Shown: piece by piece, positions 60,997 to 64,000 of the stretch | How positions within the stretch are numbered: the first letter of the stretch is position 1 | How the letters are laid out: each line of letters starts with the position of its first letter | Assembly: GCA_964556475.1 (NCBI GenBank) | Contig: CAZKVU010000006.1 | Span: forward strand, 1-64,000 | DNA: 64,000 nt | DNA from: CAZKVU01 sp964556475 | Lineage (GTDB): Bacteria > Patescibacteriota > Microgenomatia > UBA1406 > HO2-37-13b | Reading direction: 5' to 3' | Position numbers and translations under genes: made by a program | Notes under the pieces: model-generated | What the model was told of the DNA's origin: nothing | What the model saw: only the letters and a program-made list of their open reading frames with translations | The model's database searches: none

Positions 60997-61087
60997 TTGA
61001 ATCAAGGCCTTTTATAGGGTATAATAATAGGCAATAACAAGTGGCCGGGTAAGCATCCGGTCTATTTGTTGTGCACTTTGAAAATTC
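60997..61087 (+). promoter_or_regulatory. rRNA-type leader: promoter, hairpin and boxA-like element
   Basis: TTGAAT at 60997-61002 and TATAAT at 61020-61025 with a 17-nt spacer. A hairpin follows at 61036-61070 (AACAA...GGCCGG / CCGGTC...TTGTT), then TGCACTTTGAAAATTC at 61072-61087, which matches 13 of 16 positions of the Gram-positive rRNA boxA (TGTTCTTTGAAAACTC). This is the layout of an rRNA operon leader, but no rRNA follows in the window. Confidence 0.5.
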
Positions 61088-61127
61088 AGACTCAGGAAAG
61101 GAAATAGAACTAAAAAAATAATTTTTG

Positions 61128-61220
61128 ATGTGAGTGCGATCGAGCTTGCGAAGCTATTTATAAAAGTAAAACTATACAGATATTTTTATGGATAATTTCG
61201 CGAGCTTGCTCGCTTCACAT
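61128..61220. repeat. 93-bp element with imperfect terminal inverted repeats
   Basis: ATGTGA...GCGA..GAGCTTGCG at the left and its near reverse complement CGCGAGCTTGCTCGCTTCACAT at the right enclose an AT-rich 48-bp centre. Could be an rRNA-processing stem, a long hairpin or a small inverted-repeat element. The rest of 61088-61334 shows no ORF. Confidence 0.45.
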
Positions 61221-61334
61221 AACAACGCGAGTCAAATGGCTAAAAACCTGACGATGAGCTACATACAACTCTTATCCGGAGGTTACGCGGAGTGTCCGCG
61301 TTAAACCAGCGCTGCTTTCACTGAGGAGGCTACG

Positions 61335-64000
61335 ATGAGGCACTTTCGTCCGCTTTTGGTTGCGCTCGTAGGCGCAGCCGCCATGCTTGTGACTGCCCGC
61401 GAGGCCGCGCGCCCCGTACAGGCACAGCAACTGGCCGACAACGGCCAGATCAGTTCGATCGGTTCGTTCACGACGGCGAACGCTGCGCCCGCATGGGTGC
61501 AGGCGTTCAAGGACGGGCAGGACGGGGTGTTCGACGCAGCGAATGGCACGAAGGTGCCGAACGACGCGACGAGCGCCAACTCCACCCTGCAGACCGGTGG
61601 CAAGGGCTACTTTGTCGGCGTCCTGAAGAAGGACCCGTGGCGGCTCGACCGCTGCGACGGGCTCTTACTCGGGAACGTCTTCATGAACGACGTCTTGGCC
61701 GGCGAGGTCGAGACCGTCTACAACGAGGGCTTCCGACACCAGGTTCTGCTCGGCCGGCTCGGCGACAACGGCTTCGACATCCAGCTCGACTCTCTCGAGG
61801 ACGTACGCGCCGGCGCCCGAAACGGCTATTGCGGGGAAGCGCCCCCGAATCGTCACTTCGACGAGGGGACGCTCGATCACGACCCGAAGCAGTGGCGCGC
61901 TGACGTCTTCGAATTGTGGCCCTGGTTCAGCCAGCGTCGCATCTTCGTCATCGAAACCTACGTCAATCGACTGGCCAACTTGTTCGCCGCACATCTGGAC
62001 TACGATACGCAGCTGCAGGGAGAATACGAGGCCGGCTCTATCCAGACCCGCGGCAAGATGTGGACGCTCGATCGCTTCGTGTTCGTCCAGCCGCACTGCT
62101 GTGGGCGCAAGGTGTCGACTCTGTGGTTCCCATTCGCGGATACCGGCCGGAGGCCTCTGGTCTTCCTGCCGTACGTTCGGCGCGCGCCAAGCACGGGAAA
62201 CCAGTTCGGCACTCCGATGCCCAGCAGCACACCTGGCGGGCCCGCGACGGCCACCGAGGTCCCTGATGTTCCCACGCCTGCTCAACCGACTCCCACGCCG
62301 ATCGTCGTCAACACGAACACCGCCGACACAAACCTGGACCCCACGATCCTGACCCAGGCCGCCGAATGGACCGCTGCTCAACAGCAGGCCGGAGCGCCTC
62401 TCGTAGCACAGCTTGTCGGCTACAACGGCGGCATCTCGCTCTGTGGGCTCCGAGCTGTCGGCACGGAAGATGGGGGCGGTGTGATCACCGATACCCAGCG
62501 CATCCAGCTCGAGGGCCAATGGGGTGATCGCCTCCATGGCATGACGAAGGATGGGTCCGTACGACTCAGCTACCCCTCCAACGTCAGCCCCGGCCGTCCG
62601 GCTTTCCGCCCGTGCAGCATGGCTGCGGCCACAAACAGCAATAACTTGTACGACGTCATTCTGGTCGTGCAGACGGGCGAGACGTACCGGATCTGGTTCG
62701 GTGACAATAGCATGCGGCAAGTGCTCATGAACGGTGCCATCGTCGCCGGGGAACGCCAAGGTAACACCTACGTCCTGTGGTTCGCCACAGGCGGCAAGGG
62801 TTGGCCATGGCTCGTCGCGGGTGACAACTTCGGACTTTCGAAGGTCAAGATCGACGTGACGGACCGGACTAGGCCCATCGTGACCGAGGAGGCGTTCTTC
62901 CCGACGCTCAGCGCAGTGTACGTTGCAGGCCTCAACCAAGCCGGCGATCGTATCCATGCGATTGAGTACGACGGAGTCCTGCACACGCTGGACCTCGACT
63001 TGAAGGAAACGGCTCAGGCCATCAGACTACCACAGGTCCTCCGACCCGAGGCGTTCGAGTTCAGGCTCCAGGTGTACCGAGGCGTGCTCCATCAGATGAG
63101 CTTGTCACAAGACGACAATCACGTCGTCATGGGCTCCGGACGACCGGACAAGCTGATCGTCGCTGATCTGGAAGTCCGCTCGGCCTGGCTCGCCGACGCA
63201 CCGAACGCTGGTCAGGACTTCTACATAGGGGTCGCATTCAACCCCTACGAGGGGGTGCCCCTGCACCAGCTGGCAGCCCACACCGGCAAGTCGGTACTGC
63301 TTCTGCAGCCAACCGCAGACTGGAAGACGTTCGTCCTCGCAGGACGCCCGTTCAACCTGCCGCAATCGGCTCTGAAGTGGGACAGCTTTCTCGCCGGCCC
63401 CGCACTTAGCCTTGGTTGGACCGGTCCCAACGACCTCAGTATCGCCTGGGCACAACCACGCGAAGGCCAGAAGGAAGGTCATGGGTTCGAGTTCGTCAAC
63501 GTGCACGTCGATGCACTCGGCGTGATGACGATCACGTACTACTATGATCTCGATTGGGATCCGCATTCGTACCCGAATGGCATCGCTCAATGCAACGGCC
63601 CCCGTTGCAACGAGCCCGTCCCAACACCGACACCAACCCGTACCCAGACCCCGACCCCACCCCCGACGAACACGCCGCTTCCGACTTCGACCAACACGCC
63701 GGAACCATGCGTCCCTCGCAGGCTGCGGGCGGACATCGTCCTGATCGCGGATGTCAGCTCCAGCATGCAAGACGGCACCAAGCTCGCCGACCTGAAGCGT
63801 GGACTCAAGGCCTTTGTGGACCTGATGGAGCCACCTAACCAGGTGGCAATCGGCTGGTTCGCAAGAACGGCTGGACTCGATCCCGTCGGCCTGACAACCG
63901 ACAAGTGGCACCTGTGGTCGGTCATCAGTGGCCTGACGACTGGTCAGGGCACGAGCATCGACCAAGGCCTGGAAAAGGCTCGCGGTGAGCTGAACAGCTC
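61335..64000 (+). CDS. High-GC secreted protein with von Willebrand A domain (3'-truncated; foreign)
   Basis: Open from the ATG at 61335 to the window end (888 residues and more), preceded by GAGGAGG 5 nt upstream. A signal-peptide-like N-terminus (about 5-27) is followed by a long region I cannot place, two TPTP-rich linkers (about 312-324 and 756-790), and a von Willebrand A domain with the MIDAS D806-V-S808-S-S810-M. It is much richer in G and C than anything else in the window and its codons are G/C-ended, so it probably belongs to another organism (Chloroflexota-like in style, from memory). The join lies between about 61220 and 61334. Confidence 0.8.
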   Translation, partial: MRHFRPLLVALVGAAAMLVTAREAARPVQAQQLADNGQISSIGSFTTANAAPAWVQAFKDGQDGVFDAANGTKVPNDATSANSTLQTGGKGYFVGVLKKDPWRLDRCDGLLLGNVFMNDVLAGEVETVYNEGFRHQVLLGRLGDNGFDIQLDSLEDVRAGARNGYCGEAPPNRHFDEGTLDHDPKQWRADVFELWPWFSQRRIFVIETYVNRLANLFAAHLDYDTQLQGEYEAGSIQTRGKMWTLDRFVFVQPHCCGRKVSTLWFPFADTGRRPLVFLPYVRRAPSTGNQFGTPMPSSTPGGPATATEVPDVPTPAQPTPTPIVVNTNTADTNLDPTILTQAAEWTAAQQQAGAPLVAQLVGYNGGISLCGLRAVGTEDGGGVITDTQRIQLEGQWGDRLHGMTKDGSVRLSYPSNVSPGRPAFRPCSMAAATNSNNLYDVILVVQTGETYRIWFGDNSMRQVLMNGAIVAGERQGNTYVLWFATGGKGWPWLVAGDNFGLSKVKIDVTDRTRPIVTEEAFFPTLSAVYVAGLNQAGDRIHAIEYDGVLHTLDLDLKETAQAIRLPQVLRPEAFEFRLQVYRGVLHQMSLSQDDNHVVMGSGRPDKLIVADLEVRSAWLADAPNAGQDFYIGVAFNPYEGVPLHQLAAHTGKSVLLLQPTADWKTFVLAGRPFNLPQSALKWDSFLAGPALSLGWTGPNDLSIAWAQPREGQKEGHGFEFVNVHVDALGVMTITYYYDLDWDPHSYPNGIAQCNGPRCNEPVPTPTPTRTQTPTPPPTNTPLPTSTNTPEPCVPRRLRADIVLIADVSSSMQDGTKLADLKRGLKAFVDLMEPPNQVAIGWFARTAGLDPVGLTTDKWHLWSVISGLTTGQGTSIDQGLEKARGELNS

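Noticed and set aside
1..61000. Recoded TGA (glycine) as in Gracilibacteria/Absconditabacteria
   Set aside because: TGA ends several genes at the expected place (for example the copper ATPase at 2013 and the 41-aa gene at 49295) and proteins do not continue sensibly past it.
61665..62984. Long open frame on the minus strand in the high-GC part (and another at 63105-63965)
   Set aside because: Antisense shadow: high GC content lowers stop frequency. The plus-strand frame has a signal peptide, a Shine-Dalgarno and a vWA motif, while the minus frames have no recognisable motif.
1..64000. CRISPR array, insertion sequence or transposase
   Set aside because: No regularly spaced repeats with unique spacers and no transposase or integrase motifs found. 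The repeats seen are protein-coding, gap duplicates or tRNA remnants.

Overview
The window looks like a scaffold from a Candidate Phyla Radiation (Patescibacteria) genome, perhaps Microgenomates-like. I infer this from small, densely packed AT-rich genes, a short IF-2, sortase/LPxTG surface proteins, many TPTP linkers, and lineage-typical small families (DUF5661-, DUF5680-, DUF1003-like). TGA is used as a normal stop. Six runs of exactly 100 N mark contig joins. Three of them are flanked by identical 55-bp duplicates, so they are unmerged assembly overlaps rather than missing sequence, and the genes across them can be rebuilt in frame.

Layout. 1-9 kb: 5'-truncated copper P-type ATPase, VOC proteins, LemA, a cellulose-synthase-like glycosyltransferase, an MFS transporter and small hypotheticals. 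9-18 kb: a lycopene-cyclase-like membrane protein, a second cellulose-synthase-like enzyme, DUF1003, a membrane glycosyltransferase, TypA, a GNAT protein and a LytR_C protein. 18-23 kb: two ATP-grasp ligases, a PP-loop protein and a UGT/MurG-like glycosyltransferase, probably one biosynthetic locus. 23-34 kb: an LPxTG protein with its sortase, then D-2-hydroxyacid dehydrogenase, ZIP transporter, M28 peptidase, alpha-glucan phosphorylase, ferric-reductase-like protein, NUDIX, DEDDh-GIY-YIG nuclease and TrmH. 34-38.5 kb: response regulator, 36-aa peptide ending HPWCC, six-helix sensor kinase, a two-domain terpenoid enzyme and an XRE regulator. 38.6-42 kb: degenerate receiver, AI-2E-family permease, RRM protein, a strongly expressed 67-aa protein and a DUF3179 protein. 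42-48.3 kb: three large Asn-rich surface proteins sharing one repeat, and a small secreted protein. 48.4-56.2 kb: SurA-like protein, truB, RmuC and the nusA-infB-DHH operon. 56.3-61 kb: tRNA-Tyr followed by accessory genes interspersed with degenerate copies of the tRNA 3' end. 61.0-61.1 kb: an rRNA-type leader with a boxA-like element. 61.3-64 kb: one long high-GC gene with a von Willebrand A domain, whose composition does not match the rest and which probably comes from another organism through a chimeric join (transfer is the alternative).

The most interesting locus is 33972-38550. A response regulator, a tiny Trp/Cys-tailed peptide with a very strong ribosome binding site, a multi-helix histidine kinase and a protein carrying both class II (DxDD) and class I (DDxxD) terpenoid motifs lie together. 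The arrangement recalls the Bacillus ComQ-ComX-ComP-ComA prenylated-pheromone system, but the protein families differ. It could be a previously undescribed prenyl-peptide signalling or RiPP system. This is inference from gene order and motifs.

Across the window most genes have a TATAAT-like -10 box ending 5-11 nt before the start codon, which implies leaderless mRNAs. A small set (the peptide, the RRM protein, the 67-aa protein and one surface protein) instead has near-perfect Shine-Dalgarno sequences.
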